64,000 bases of DNA from Mycobacterium sp. SM1 (GTDB taxonomy: Bacteria; Actinomycetota; Actinomycetes; Mycobacteriales; Mycobacteriaceae), in assembly GCF_018361265.1 (NCBI RefSeq), contig NZ_JAFLNH010000001.1, positions 1,612,001 through 1,676,000 on the forward strand. Reading direction: 5' to 3'. A program made the translations under genes and the position numbers. Every line of letters starts with the position of its first letter. The stretch's first letter is position 1. This document shows positions 1 to 8,130 of the stretch, piece after piece. The notes beneath the pieces were generated by a model that searched no databases, was not told where the DNA came from, and was given only the letters and a program-made list of their open reading frames with translations.

Positions 1-1
1 C

Positions 2-598
2 GCGCGGGCGTGGCGGCTGCCCTGGCTCGCCGGGACCACGGTGTATGAGCTGGACCAGCCCAAAGTGCTGGAGTTCAAGTCCGCCACTTTGCAGCGGCAT
101 GGCGCGCGCCCGAAGGCAAACCTGGTGAGTGTTCCGGTCGATCTGCGTCAGGACTGGCCGAAGGCGCTGCGGAAAGCCGGTTTTGACGCAGCGCACCCAA
201 CCGCGTGGTCGGCTGAGGGGCTGCTCCGCTACCTGTCGGTGGCCGCCCAGGACCTGTTGATCGGGCGCGTCCACGAGCTGAGCGCTGCCGGCTCCTGGTT
301 TGCCGCCAACGCGCCCGGTGAGGGCTTCCTCGACCCCGATCGGGTGACACGCCAGCGTGCGGAGATGAAGCGCCTGCGGTCCGCGGCCGCGCGGTTGCTC
401 GACACCGAGATACCCGACTTCGAGGAACTGTGGTATGCCCAAGAGCGCACCGACGTTGCGGACTGGCTGCGCGGCCGCGGCTGGGACGCGTCGACGGTGA
501 CCCTTGCGGAGTTGCTGAGTCGCTATGGGCGCCGCATCCCAGACACGGACGTAATCCCGCCAACCGTTTTCATCTCCGCCCGGCGCCGTGGCGGCTGA
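2..598 (+). CDS. SAM-dependent methyltransferase, leucine carboxyl methyltransferase-like family (5' end outside window)
   Basis: The reading frame is open from base 2, so the start lies upstream. The visible part begins [19 protein letters not shown] and continues VLEFK; the YELDQPxVLEFK motif is typical of the large mycobacterial family of putative SAM-dependent O-methyltransferases (TIGR00027/LCM-like), where the acidic residue contacts SAM. About 199 residues are present, roughly the C-terminal two thirds of a ~300 aa protein. An Rv3767c-type homologue is likely because tcrX/tcrY homologues follow, as they do near that gene in M. tuberculosis (from memory). The methyl acceptor is unknown for this family. 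Confidence 0.85.
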   Translation, partial: ARAWRLPWLAGTTVYELDQPKVLEFKSATLQRHGARPKANLVSVPVDLRQDWPKALRKAGFDAAHPTAWSAEGLLRYLSVAAQDLLIGRVHELSAAGSWFAANAPGEGFLDPDRVTRQRAEMKRLRSAAARLLDTEIPDFEELWYAQERTDVADWLRGRGWDASTVTLAELLSRYGRRIPDTDVIPPTVFISARRRGG

Positions 599-627
599 AG
601 GCTCCGTGGTCGGTAGCGTCGAACGCT

Positions 628-1041
628 GTGGTCGAGCGACCTGCCCGGGTCGGCGATGTGCATGAGATCGCCGCGTCGATGCCGCACACGACGCGGGTAG
701 AAGGCCCCAAGGGCAACCCGATCTATCAGGTGGGTGGCAAGTCTTTCGTGTTCTTCCGGACTCCGCAACCTGACGCGACCGACCCGGTCACCGGCGAACG
801 CTATACCGACGTGATCATGTTGTGGGTGGAATCGGAAAGCGACAAGCTGGCCCTTGTCCAGGATCCGGGCTCGCCGTTTTTCACCACCAGCCATTTCGAC
901 GGACACCCCTCGGTACTGGTGCGGGCTAATCGATTGGGGGAATTCAGCAGAACCGAACTCGCCGAGGTGATCCAGGACGCCTGGTTAGCGCGGGCGTCGA
1001 AGAGGCGCGCCGCCGCCTGGCTCGCTTCTCGTCATCCATAG
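628..1041 (+). CDS. MmcQ/YjbR-family protein
   Basis: About 137 residues. The body contains GPKGNPIYQVGGKSFVFF and later DVIMLWVESESDK, the pattern of the YjbR/MmcQ fold, a small CyaY-like domain sometimes annotated as DNA-binding; its biochemical role is not established. The GTG at 628 is chosen because homologues begin shortly before a VHEIAASMPHTT-like stretch; GTG at 658 is the alternative. The frame is open further upstream but that part overlaps the methyltransferase and does not look coding. It lies 29 bases after the preceding gene and may be co-transcribed with it. Confidence 0.75.
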   Translation: MVERPARVGDVHEIAASMPHTTRVEGPKGNPIYQVGGKSFVFFRTPQPDATDPVTGERYTDVIMLWVESESDKLALVQDPGSPFFTTSHFDGHPSVLVRANRLGEFSRTELAEVIQDAWLARASKRRAAAWLASRHP

Positions 1042-1295
1042 CGCAGGTGGGCGGGCCGGTTGGACAATCGGCGCTCTTTGCCGGGGGCCAAGACGCTGCG
1101 GGTCTGGTGTATACGCGCGCCATGCTTGCGTGAACCCCCATGCCGGAGCCAGCAATTTCCGCCCGAATGCAACCACCTTTTCAACTTTCCCGGCCAGTAT
1201 CCATTGCGGGAATTTGTCGCGCTATGTTTGGAAATTCCCCAGCCGGGGTACGGTTAAGTTCCCTGGGGATTTCGCCGATACAAATGGAGGTCACG

Positions 1296-1560
1296 ATGCG
1301 GCACCGGGCGCGGGCCGGCGAACTCGTTGGCGTGGTTGTTCTGGTGTGGTTGCTGATCGGTGGTACTGGCGGCGTGGCAGCGTGGCTACTTCAAAGGCGG
1401 GGACATTAGCTGCGCCACCGCCGGAAACATCGCGGTAACCGTGATTGCCGGACCGTTGAACTACGCGGGACTCAACCCGAAAGTGAATTGTCATTTGCCG
1501 CAACCTAGTTCGATGAAAGCATTCGACATCGAACACCGCATTGGAATGGAGTCGTCATGA
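1296..1560 (+). pseudogene. Small membrane-anchored/secreted protein, apparently frameshifted
   Basis: ATG at 1296 follows a GGAGG Shine-Dalgarno sequence and begins MRHRARAGELVGVVVLVWLL, a signal-like hydrophobic segment. That frame stops at 1407-1409. The frame +1 to it, open from about 1360 to 1560, continues naturally as AAWQRGYFKGG..CATAGNIAVTVIAGPLNYAG..NPKVNC, which resembles a small conserved mycobacterial protein of about 70 residues (recalled, not searched). The switch falls near 1355-1362. The second frame ends in an ATGA overlap with the next gene at 1557, suggesting the intact gene was translationally coupled to it. A sequencing error or programmed shift is possible. Confidence 0.55.
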
Positions 1561-1712
1561 TCGTGCTCGGAGTCATCTTGCTCATCCTCGGTTTTGTCTT
1601 CAGCATCCACCTGCTATGGGTGTTGGGCACCATCCTGCTGGTGACCGGTGCGGTGCTCTGGATCTTGGGCAGTGTCGGCCGGCCGGTTGCCGGCAGGCGC
1701 TATCGGTACTGA
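1557..1712 (+). CDS. DUF6131 small membrane protein
   Basis: 51 residues starting MIVLGVILLILGFVFSIH and containing a second hydrophobic run LLWVLGTILLVTGAVLWILG, then a basic tail (GRRYRY). Two short transmembrane helices in a protein of about 50 aa are the pattern of the DUF6131 family, common in mycobacteria and of unknown function. The ATG overlaps the stop of the preceding broken frame (ATGA). Confidence 0.75.
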   Translation: MIVLGVILLILGFVFSIHLLWVLGTILLVTGAVLWILGSVGRPVAGRRYRY

Positions 1713-1789
1713 GCGCCCGCAGCACTGGTAGGCGCCCATCAATCCGCTGGGCGCGCTAACCGTGCCCGTCACCACCCGCATAACGGTTA

Positions 1790-1819
1790 CACAGCTTGCG
1801 CATAGGGTGCGCACAGCTT
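1790..1819 (+). promoter_or_regulatory. Direct repeat CACAGCTT upstream of tcrX
   Basis: CACAGCTT occurs at 1790-1797 and again at 1812-1819, 22 bases (two helical turns) apart on the same face, about 70 bases before the tcrX start. OmpR-type regulators bind direct repeats with 11-bp periodicity, so this is a candidate autoregulatory site for TcrX. The assignment is inference. Confidence 0.35.
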
Positions 1820-1885
1820 CGGCCTATTCCCGCGCGGATACTTGATGCCGTGACCCAATCCGGCACGCCAGTCGAGCGTGTGGTG

Positions 1886-2590
1886 ATGCGCCGTGCCGAC
1901 GGCAACCCGATCAACGTTCTGGTGGTCGATGACGAGGCCGTGCTGGCCGAGATGGTGTCGATGGCGCTGCGCTACGAGGGCTGGAACGTCACCAGCGCCG
2001 GTGATGGAGCGACGGCGGTCGCCGCGGCCCGCGCCCAGCGCCCCGACGTCGTGGTCCTCGACGTGATGCTGCCCGACATGAGCGGGCTGGAGGTGCTGCG
2101 CAAACTGCGTGAGCAGAATCCCGGGCTGCCGGTGCTGCTGCTGACGGCCAAGGACGCGGTGGAGGACCGCATCGCGGGGCTGAGCGCCGGCGGCGACGAC
2201 TACGTCACCAAGCCGTTCAGCATCGAAGAAGTCGTGCTGAGACTGCGGGCGCTGCTACGGCGCACCGGGGTGACGACGATAGACAGCGGTGCGCAGCTTG
2301 TGGTCGGGGACCTGGTGCTCGACGAGGACAGCCACGAAGTCACCCGCGGCGGTGATCCGATCTCGTTGACCTCCACCGAGTTTGAACTGTTGCGGTTCAT
2401 GATGCGCAACCCCAAGCGGGTGCTGAGCAAAGCACAGATCCTCGACCGGGTGTGGAGTTACGACTTCGGCGGCCGGTCCAACATTGTGGAGCTGTACATC
2501 TCCTACCTGCGCAAGAAGATCGACAACGGCCGCGAACCGATGATCCACACATTGCGCGGCGCCGGTTATGTCCTCAAGCCGGCTCGTTAG
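1886..2590 (+). CDS. tcrX: Two-component response regulator TcrX
   Basis: OmpR/PhoB-type response regulator. The receiver domain (about residues 9-120) has the acidic pair D15/D16, phosphoacceptor D59 in VVVLDVMLPD, T87 and K109 (VTKPF); a winged-helix DNA-binding domain fills the C-terminal ~100 residues, ending in the typical RGAGYVLKP. From ATG 1886 the protein is 234 aa, the length I recall for M. tuberculosis TcrX (Rv3765c); earlier in-frame starts (for example 1796) would add a non-conserved leader. The gene overlaps tcrY by 23 bases. TcrX has been linked to growth under low iron; target genes cannot be read here. Confidence 0.85.
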   Translation: MRRADGNPINVLVVDDEAVLAEMVSMALRYEGWNVTSAGDGATAVAAARAQRPDVVVLDVMLPDMSGLEVLRKLREQNPGLPVLLLTAKDAVEDRIAGLSAGGDDYVTKPFSIEEVVLRLRALLRRTGVTTIDSGAQLVVGDLVLDEDSHEVTRGGDPISLTSTEFELLRFMMRNPKRVLSKAQILDRVWSYDFGGRSNIVELYISYLRKKIDNGREPMIHTLRGAGYVLKPAR

Positions 2591-4067
2591 GCGGGGCCGG
2601 ACCTGGTCGCTTCGGCTGCGGCTGCTGGTTGGCCAGGTCGTCGTGCTTGCCGTCGTGTGTATCGGTATCAGCGCGGCGACCGAGTTGGCGTTGTACCACC
2701 ACCTGTTGGCGCAGCTCGACGGGCAACTGCGCAGCGCCTCCAACCGCTCGGCGCTGATCTACCGCCAACCACCACGCCTTTTGCGGCGACATGACATGCC
2801 GCGGCCGGGCCCGGGCCCACGCTTTCTGGATGCTCCGGGTCAGCCGGCCGGCATGGTCGCGGCCGTGATCAGCAATGGTGTGACGGTCGATGCGGGCTAC
2901 CTGTCCAGCAGCGGTTCTCGGGAGGCGTTGACCGATACCGCCAAAGCCCAGCTGGCGTCGATCGCCGCCGAGCGTGCCCCGATCACCCGCGACCTTAATG
3001 GCCTGGGCCGATACCGCCTGGTTGCCGCCGGTACCCGGCGCGGCGGCGGCGACGTCATCGTCACCGGCCTATCGATGGCCAATGTGGATGCCACCATGAT
3101 CCGGATGCTGATCATCTTCGGGGTGGTCACGGCGGTCGCGCTGGCCGCGGCGACGGCTGCGGACCTGGCGATCGTCCGGCGGGCGCTGGCGCCCTTGCGG
3201 CGTGTCGCGCACACCGCCGGCGAAGTCGTCGATCTGCCGCTGGACCGCGGTGAGGTGGCGTTGCCGGTGCGGGTGCCCGAACCCGACGCGAACCCCCGCA
3301 CCGAGGTGGGCCAGCTCGGCTTGGCGGTGAACCGGATGCTCGATCACATCGCGGCTGCGCTGGGGGCACGGCAGGCCAGCGAGACCCGGGTGCGCCAGTT
3401 CGTCGCCGACGCCAGCCACGAGTTGCGCACGCCGCTGGCGGCGATCCGCGGCTACACCGAACTCGCGCAACGGATGCGCCAGAATGACGCGGCCGCCGAC
3501 GCGGTGGCGCACGCGATGAGCCGCGTGCAGTCCGAGACCGAGCGGATGACCCGCCTGGTCGAAGACCTGCTGCTGTTAGCCCGCCTGGACTCCGGACGGC
3601 CGCTGGAACGCGAACCGGTGGACCTGTCGCGGGTGGTGCTCGACGCGGTCAACGACGCGCACGTCGCCGGGCCGGATCACCTGTGGGAGCTCGACCTGCC
3701 CGAGCAGCCGGTGGTCGTCGCCGGCGACGCGGCCCGGCTGCACCAGGCGGTGAGCAACCTGCTCGCCAACGCCCGCATCCACACCGGCCCCGGAACCGTC
3801 GTGACCACACGGCTGACCATCGGGCCGGCGCACACCGTGCTGCAAGTGATCGACAACGGCCCCGGAATTCCAGCGCGGCTGCAGTCGGAGGTCTTCGAGC
3901 GGTTCGCCCGCGGCGACACCTCCCGCTCCCGTCGGGGTGGGAGCACCGGGCTCGGCCTGGCGATCGTCTCGGCGGTGATCAAGGCGCATGACGGCACGAT
4001 CGCCGTCGAAAGCGTGCCGGGCCGTACCGAATTCACGGTGCGCCTGCCGCTTACGGTAAGCGCGTAG
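2568..4067 (+). CDS. tcrY: Two-component sensor histidine kinase TcrY
   Basis: Membrane sensor kinase partner of TcrX. A first transmembrane helix lies near residues 15-40 (LLVGQVVVLAVVCIGI), an extracytoplasmic region of ~120 residues follows, and a second helix (MLIIFGVVTAVALAAATA) precedes a HAMP-like linker. The H-box is ADASHELRTPLAA with the phosphoacceptor histidine; the ATPase domain shows NLLANARIH (N box), DNGPGIP (G1) and GGSTGLGLAIV (G2). Length is 499 aa from ATG 2568, close to known TcrY. The stimulus is not evident; the extracytoplasmic region has several basic/proline-rich segments but no recognised domain. Confidence 0.85.
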   Translation: MSSSRLVRRGRTWSLRLRLLVGQVVVLAVVCIGISAATELALYHHLLAQLDGQLRSASNRSALIYRQPPRLLRRHDMPRPGPGPRFLDAPGQPAGMVAAVISNGVTVDAGYLSSSGSREALTDTAKAQLASIAAERAPITRDLNGLGRYRLVAAGTRRGGGDVIVTGLSMANVDATMIRMLIIFGVVTAVALAAATAADLAIVRRALAPLRRVAHTAGEVVDLPLDRGEVALPVRVPEPDANPRTEVGQLGLAVNRMLDHIAAALGARQASETRVRQFVADASHELRTPLAAIRGYTELAQRMRQNDAAADAVAHAMSRVQSETERMTRLVEDLLLLARLDSGRPLEREPVDLSRVVLDAVNDAHVAGPDHLWELDLPEQPVVVAGDAARLHQAVSNLLANARIHTGPGTVVTTRLTIGPAHTVLQVIDNGPGIPARLQSEVFERFARGDTSRSRRGGSTGLGLAIVSAVIKAHDGTIAVESVPGRTEFTVRLPLTVSA

Positions 4068-4150
4068 CGGTTGCTCTCTGCGCCGTCACGGCGGCGGATG
4101 GCCGGATGGTGTGAAACAACGCCGGCTGGTCGATCCCCGTGGCCGTGCCG

Positions 4151-4936
4151 TCAAGCGCCGTCGCCGGGTGACTGCGGCTGTAACACCAACACCAGATTGC
4201 TCACCAAGAGCTCCCGTAGTAGTGGCACTGATGTCAGCCACCATGCCCACCGGGGGTGGTAGCGGGGAAACGCGGCGACCATTGCGCCGGTGCTGGCCGC
4301 CCAGTTCAGGCCGTCTGCGACCGACACCACAAAAAGCGACGACCCGTAGTTATTCTTCGGCGGATGGCCGTGTTTGCGGGAATAGCGCGCTGCCGCACGG
4401 GCTCCACCGAGGTAGTGGGACAGGCCCATCTCATGCCCACCGAACGGTCCTAGCCAGACGGTGTAGGACAGCACGGTCAGGCCGCCCGGCCTGGTCACCC
4501 GCAGCATCTCGGCACCCAGTTGCCAGGGCCGGGGAACATGCTCGGCGACATTGGATGACAGGCAGATATCCACACTGTGATCCGCAAAGGGCAATGCCAT
4601 CCCCGACGCTCGGACGAAGCCCGCCGAAGCATCGGTGCTCGCCGTTGCGGCCACGTGCGTCTCGCGTGGATCCGGCTCGACGCCGATATAGCGGATACCG
4701 GCGTCGGCGAACGCTGACGCGAAATATCCCGGCCCGCCGCCGACGTCAAGCAGCGTGCAGCCGGCCGCGGATTCGCCGTGGCGGGCACGCCACAGGTCGT
4801 CGACCATGGCCGCGGTGTCGGCGGCCAGGGCGCCGTAGAACCGCGACGGATCCGACCGCTCGAAGCGGAACTCGAAGAGCAGCCGCAGCGAACGGTCAAG
4901 TGTCGCTCGCCTGGCAAATAGGTCGGTGGCCCTCAT
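4151..4936 (-). CDS. Class I SAM-dependent methyltransferase (Rv0224c-like)
   Basis: 261 residues. SAM-binding motif I is LLDVGGGPGYFASAF, followed by GVEPDP at the end of beta-2 and a motif LSSNVAEHVP typical of the methyltransferase 11 fold. The C-terminal half contains LGPFGGHEMGLSHYLGG and a hydrophobic tail. It is divergently oriented to the glycosyltransferase at 5109 and belongs to an envelope cluster, so a sugar or lipid acceptor is plausible but not shown. Start ATG 4936 gives MRATDLFARR; no closer alternative is better. Confidence 0.8.
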   Translation of the reverse strand: MRATDLFARRATLDRSLRLLFEFRFERSDPSRFYGALAADTAAMVDDLWRARHGESAAGCTLLDVGGGPGYFASAFADAGIRYIGVEPDPRETHVAATASTDASAGFVRASGMALPFADHSVDICLSSNVAEHVPRPWQLGAEMLRVTRPGGLTVLSYTVWLGPFGGHEMGLSHYLGGARAAARYSRKHGHPPKNNYGSSLFVVSVADGLNWAASTGAMVAAFPRYHPRWAWWLTSVPLLRELLVSNLVLVLQPQSPGDGA

Positions 4937-5108
4937 CGGACATCCAACCTACCGCCGCCGGGGGGCCGGGCCGCCTCACCAACCGACCGGGGCGAAGGCC
5001 TGCCGTGTGACCTCGTACCGGTACGTCGAGCGGTTCCCGTTAGGCTGGGGGCCGATGTTTGCCGCCCACCGCGAGCCTGCGGGCCACCGATCCCGAAGCT
5101 CTCGTGGT

Positions 5109-6254
5109 GTGAGCGCGGTGTTGCTCCTATGCTGGCGCGACACCGGTCACCCGCAAGGCGGCGGCAGCGAAGCCTATCTGCAGCGAATCGGGGCGCAACT
5201 GGCTGCGTCCGGGATCGCCGTAACGCTACGCACCGCACGCTATCCAAACGCGCCACGCCAAGACGTGGTCGATGGGGTGCGCATCAGCCGCGCCGGGGGG
5301 CGTTATTCGGTGTACGTGTGGGCGTTGCTGGCGATGGCCGCCGCCCGGATCGGGCTGGGGCCGTTGCGGCGGGTGCGACCGGACGTTGTGATCGACACCC
5401 AAAACGGCCTGCCGTTTCTGGCTCGATTGCTCTACGGCCGGCGAGTGGTGGTGCTGGTGCATCACTGCCATCGGGAGCAGTGGCCGGTCGCCGGCCGGAT
5501 AACCGGCCGGATCGGCTGGTTCGTCGAATCGTGGTTGTCACCGCGGCTGCACCGGCGCAACCAGTATGTGACCGTATCCCTGCCCTCGGCTCGCGACCTG
5601 GTGGACCTAGGAGTGGACAACGAGCGGATCGCCGTGGTACGCAACGGTCTCGACGAGGCTCCGGCGCAGTCGTTATCCGATCCTCGGGCACCTACGCCGC
5701 GTGTTGTCGTCTTGTCACGGCTGGTGCCGCACAAGCAGATCGAACATGCGCTAGACGCAATTGCGGTGCTGCGCCCACGGATACCGGGTCTGCATCTGGA
5801 CGTCGTCGGCGGCGGATGGTGGCGGCAACGCTTAGTCGACCACGCGAGGCGGCTCGGTATCTCCGATGCGGTGACGTTTCACGGTCATGTCGATGACGTG
5901 ACCAAACACCAAGTGGTGCAACGATCCTGGGTGCACGTGCTGCCATCGCGCAAGGAGGGTTGGGGACTCGCGGTTGTGGAGGCGGCCCAGCACGCGGTGC
6001 CCACGATCGGCTACCGGTCTTCCGGGGGACTATGCGACTCGATCATCGACGGGGTGACCGGGGTATTGGTCGACAATCACGCCGAGCTGGTGAGCCGGCT
6101 TCACCAACTGCTCTCAGACCCGGTTCTTCGTGATCAACTGGGCGTCAAAGCGCAGGTCCGCAGCGTGGAGTTTTCGTGGCGACGAAGCGCTGGCGCGATG
6201 CGCACCGTGCTGGAGGCCATTCACGCCGGCCGCTGCGTAAGCGGCGTGATTTAA
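5109..6254 (+). CDS. GT4-family glycosyltransferase (Rv0225-like)
   Basis: 381 residues. GGGSEAYLQRIGAQL near the N-terminus is the donor/acceptor loop of retaining GT-B glycosyltransferases; the C-terminal half has VPHKQIEHALDAI, VVGGGWW and the EX7E-type motif in RKEGWGLAVVEAAQ, all GT4 features. GTG 5109 is chosen because conservation with the M. tuberculosis homologue starts at VSAVLLLCWRDTGHPQ; ATG 5055 is an alternative. It converges with the membrane-protein gene, overlapping by 4 bases. The acceptor is probably a cell-envelope lipid or glycan, given the LmcA and TmaT neighbours, but this is inference. Confidence 0.8.
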   Translation: MSAVLLLCWRDTGHPQGGGSEAYLQRIGAQLAASGIAVTLRTARYPNAPRQDVVDGVRISRAGGRYSVYVWALLAMAAARIGLGPLRRVRPDVVIDTQNGLPFLARLLYGRRVVVLVHHCHREQWPVAGRITGRIGWFVESWLSPRLHRRNQYVTVSLPSARDLVDLGVDNERIAVVRNGLDEAPAQSLSDPRAPTPRVVVLSRLVPHKQIEHALDAIAVLRPRIPGLHLDVVGGGWWRQRLVDHARRLGISDAVTFHGHVDDVTKHQVVQRSWVHVLPSRKEGWGLAVVEAAQHAVPTIGYRSSGGLCDSIIDGVTGVLVDNHAELVSRLHQLLSDPVLRDQLGVKAQVRSVEFSWRRSAGAMRTVLEAIHAGRCVSGVI

Positions 6255-8113
6255 ACTCGGCGCCGGTCGCGCCTTGCTAACCACCGATCCGGCACCGCCA
6301 TGCCGATAGCACCACCCAGGAGCAATGCCAGCCAGGCCAGGTGGGCGATCAGCACGGTGAACCGCCGGCTCGACGGCACCAGCGCGGTGTCACCACCGAT
6401 GCGATACAGCGCGAGGTCGCCGTCCCGGTAGGCAGCGGGTAGTTGCTGGAATGTCTTTGTGGCCGCGTCTTTCTCACCGACACTGCCTTCTTCGACGACC
6501 AGCCACGCGACGCCGGCACGGGTTAGGGCGCCCGGACCGGAACCGCTTAAGAGCAACTCCTGCACCGCTCGGGCTCGGCTGTTCTCACCCAGCACCGTCA
6601 TGCCGGATATCGTCAGATCACCGGTGATCAGCACGTCGGCGCGCACCCAGCGGGGTAGCGGATCGAGCGCCGGCGCCGAACCGGACCAGGAGAAGCGGCG
6701 CATGATCCCGGCGGGCAGCACCGCGACCGGGCCAGGGGCGGTGTTGATCTCCGCCGCGACGGCCGCCCACCCGGCCGGGTAGCGCACCGGCGTAACCTTT
6801 CCCCACTCACCGTAGGCCAGGTCGGGAAGCGTGGCTATCAGCGCCGCACAGCAGGCCGCAGTAGCCGCCGCGCCGGGCAGCCAGCGGCGCGCCGTTAGCA
6901 CCGTCTGCGCGGCGGCCAACGTGTATCCGGGCACCGCGAGCGCCACCCACTTCTGTCCATCGCGCAGCACGCCAAGGCTCGGGACGGCCGCCACCATGGC
7001 GCGTAGCACGGCCAGGCCCGGGCCGGTGGCCAGGGCCGTGGGCACCAGCACCGCCAGCGCAGCCACTATCAGCAGCGGTATCGCCGCCGGCCGACGTCGT
7101 ATTCCAGGCAGCCCTGCGGCCACCACTCCTAGCAATACGATAGCGGCGACGACAGCGAAAAGAGTTGTCCGCGAACCGGGTACGGCTTGAGCATTCCAGA
7201 TCCCCCCCAAGCTGGCGAGGCTGCCCAGCGTGCCCAGCCCAGGCTCGGCTCGGGCCGCGAACGCGACAACCCCCGGTGCCGCCGCCCAGCTGCGGGTCGG
7301 CACCGCGGGGCCCAGGGCCGATGCGATCAGCCAGGGCAGTGCCGCCACTACCGCCGCACCCACGGCGGTGGCAGCGCACTGCCAGCGTGGCCGGCCGGTG
7401 CCCGGAGCCGCCACGCAGGCCAGCGCCACAGTCGCGGCGAGCATCAGCCCGGTCGCGGTGAATCCGGCCAGTGCGATCCAGAACGCCAGCCGCAAAAACC
7501 GCGGCCATCGGCTTGCCGCCGCCGACCGCAGCGCCAGCATCGTCGTCGCCACCCAGGGCAAGCAGCCATAGGCGAGTAACAAACTCCAGTGGCCTTGCAG
7601 CAACCGTTCGGCGACGTAGGGGTTCCAGATCGCGAGCGTGATCGCGACGAATTGGCCGCCCATTCCGGCGTCCGGCACCACCGTCGCGACCAGCCGGGCC
7701 GCGCCCCAGCCCGCCAGCCACAGCGCCAGCACCAGCAGTGCCTTCACCACGACACCGCCATCGAGGAGGTGCGAGGCCAGGGCGACCGCGAAGTCTTGGG
7801 GTGTCGCCCGCGGCGCCGACAGCAACCCGAGCGCGCCGTCGGAGAGATACGAGCGCGGCGTGGACACCGCATCGCGCAGCAGCAGGTATCCCCGACCCAG
7901 CAGGGGACCCACCACCAGCAGCGCCAGGGCCAGCGCGTACCCCGGCGGTGCGGCCGCGTACCTCCACCGGATTGCCCGGCTCCTCCTCAGCCGTCCCGGC
8001 TGCATCGTCGCCGGGCTGGGCTGGATTGCCCGGCTCCTCCTCAGCCGTCCCGGCTGCATCGTCGCCGGGCTAGGCTGGATTGCCCGGCTCCTCCTCAGCC
8101 GTCCCGGCTGCAT
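6251..8113 (-). CDS. Polytopic membrane protein of the lmcA cluster (Rv0226c-like)
   Basis: 620 residues from ATG 8113, with many hydrophobic segments separated by short loops (roughly a dozen helices) and an extracytoplasmic C-terminal part containing ADVLITGDLTISGMTVLGE and LTRAGVAWLVVEEGSVGEK, before a last helix. The size and topology resemble GT-C-like envelope proteins but no catalytic motif was recognised, so function is open. The start lies 10 bases after the lmcA stop, inside a three-copy 54-bp repeat, so the N-terminus is three copies of an 18-residue peptide (MQPGRLRRSRAIQPSPAT register); ATG 8059 or 8005 would drop one or two copies. Confidence 0.75.
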   Translation of the reverse strand: MQPGRLRRSRAIQPSPATMQPGRLRRSRAIQPSPATMQPGRLRRSRAIRWRYAAAPPGYALALALLVVGPLLGRGYLLLRDAVSTPRSYLSDGALGLLSAPRATPQDFAVALASHLLDGGVVVKALLVLALWLAGWGAARLVATVVPDAGMGGQFVAITLAIWNPYVAERLLQGHWSLLLAYGCLPWVATTMLALRSAAASRWPRFLRLAFWIALAGFTATGLMLAATVALACVAAPGTGRPRWQCAATAVGAAVVAALPWLIASALGPAVPTRSWAAAPGVVAFAARAEPGLGTLGSLASLGGIWNAQAVPGSRTTLFAVVAAIVLLGVVAAGLPGIRRRPAAIPLLIVAALAVLVPTALATGPGLAVLRAMVAAVPSLGVLRDGQKWVALAVPGYTLAAAQTVLTARRWLPGAAATAACCAALIATLPDLAYGEWGKVTPVRYPAGWAAVAAEINTAPGPVAVLPAGIMRRFSWSGSAPALDPLPRWVRADVLITGDLTISGMTVLGENSRARAVQELLLSGSGPGALTRAGVAWLVVEEGSVGEKDAATKTFQQLPAAYRDGDLALYRIGGDTALVPSSRRFTVLIAHLAWLALLLGGAIGMAVPDRWLARRDRRRV

Positions 8114-8130
8114 CGTCGCCGGGCTAGGTT
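7969..8130. repeat. Three tandem copies of a 54-bp repeat at a gene junction (MIRU-like)
   Basis: Units begin GGATTGCCCGGCTCCTCC at 7969, 8023 and 8077, spaced exactly 54 bp, nearly identical. Read on the minus strand each encodes the 18-mer IQPSPATMQPGRLRRSRA, so copy-number change keeps frame. The unit at the lmcA end supplies the lmcA TAG stop (8124-8126) and the ATG (8113) of the next gene; the middle boundary also carries TAG (8070-8072). Overlapping stop/start codons inside an intercistronic tandem repeat are the hallmark of mycobacterial MIRU elements, though the sequence is different from the classical 77-bp unit. Confidence 0.9.

Noticed and set aside
5129..5896. A 255 aa frame inside the glycosyltransferase gene
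   Set aside because: High-GC shadow frame; the GT4 motifs are in the other frame.
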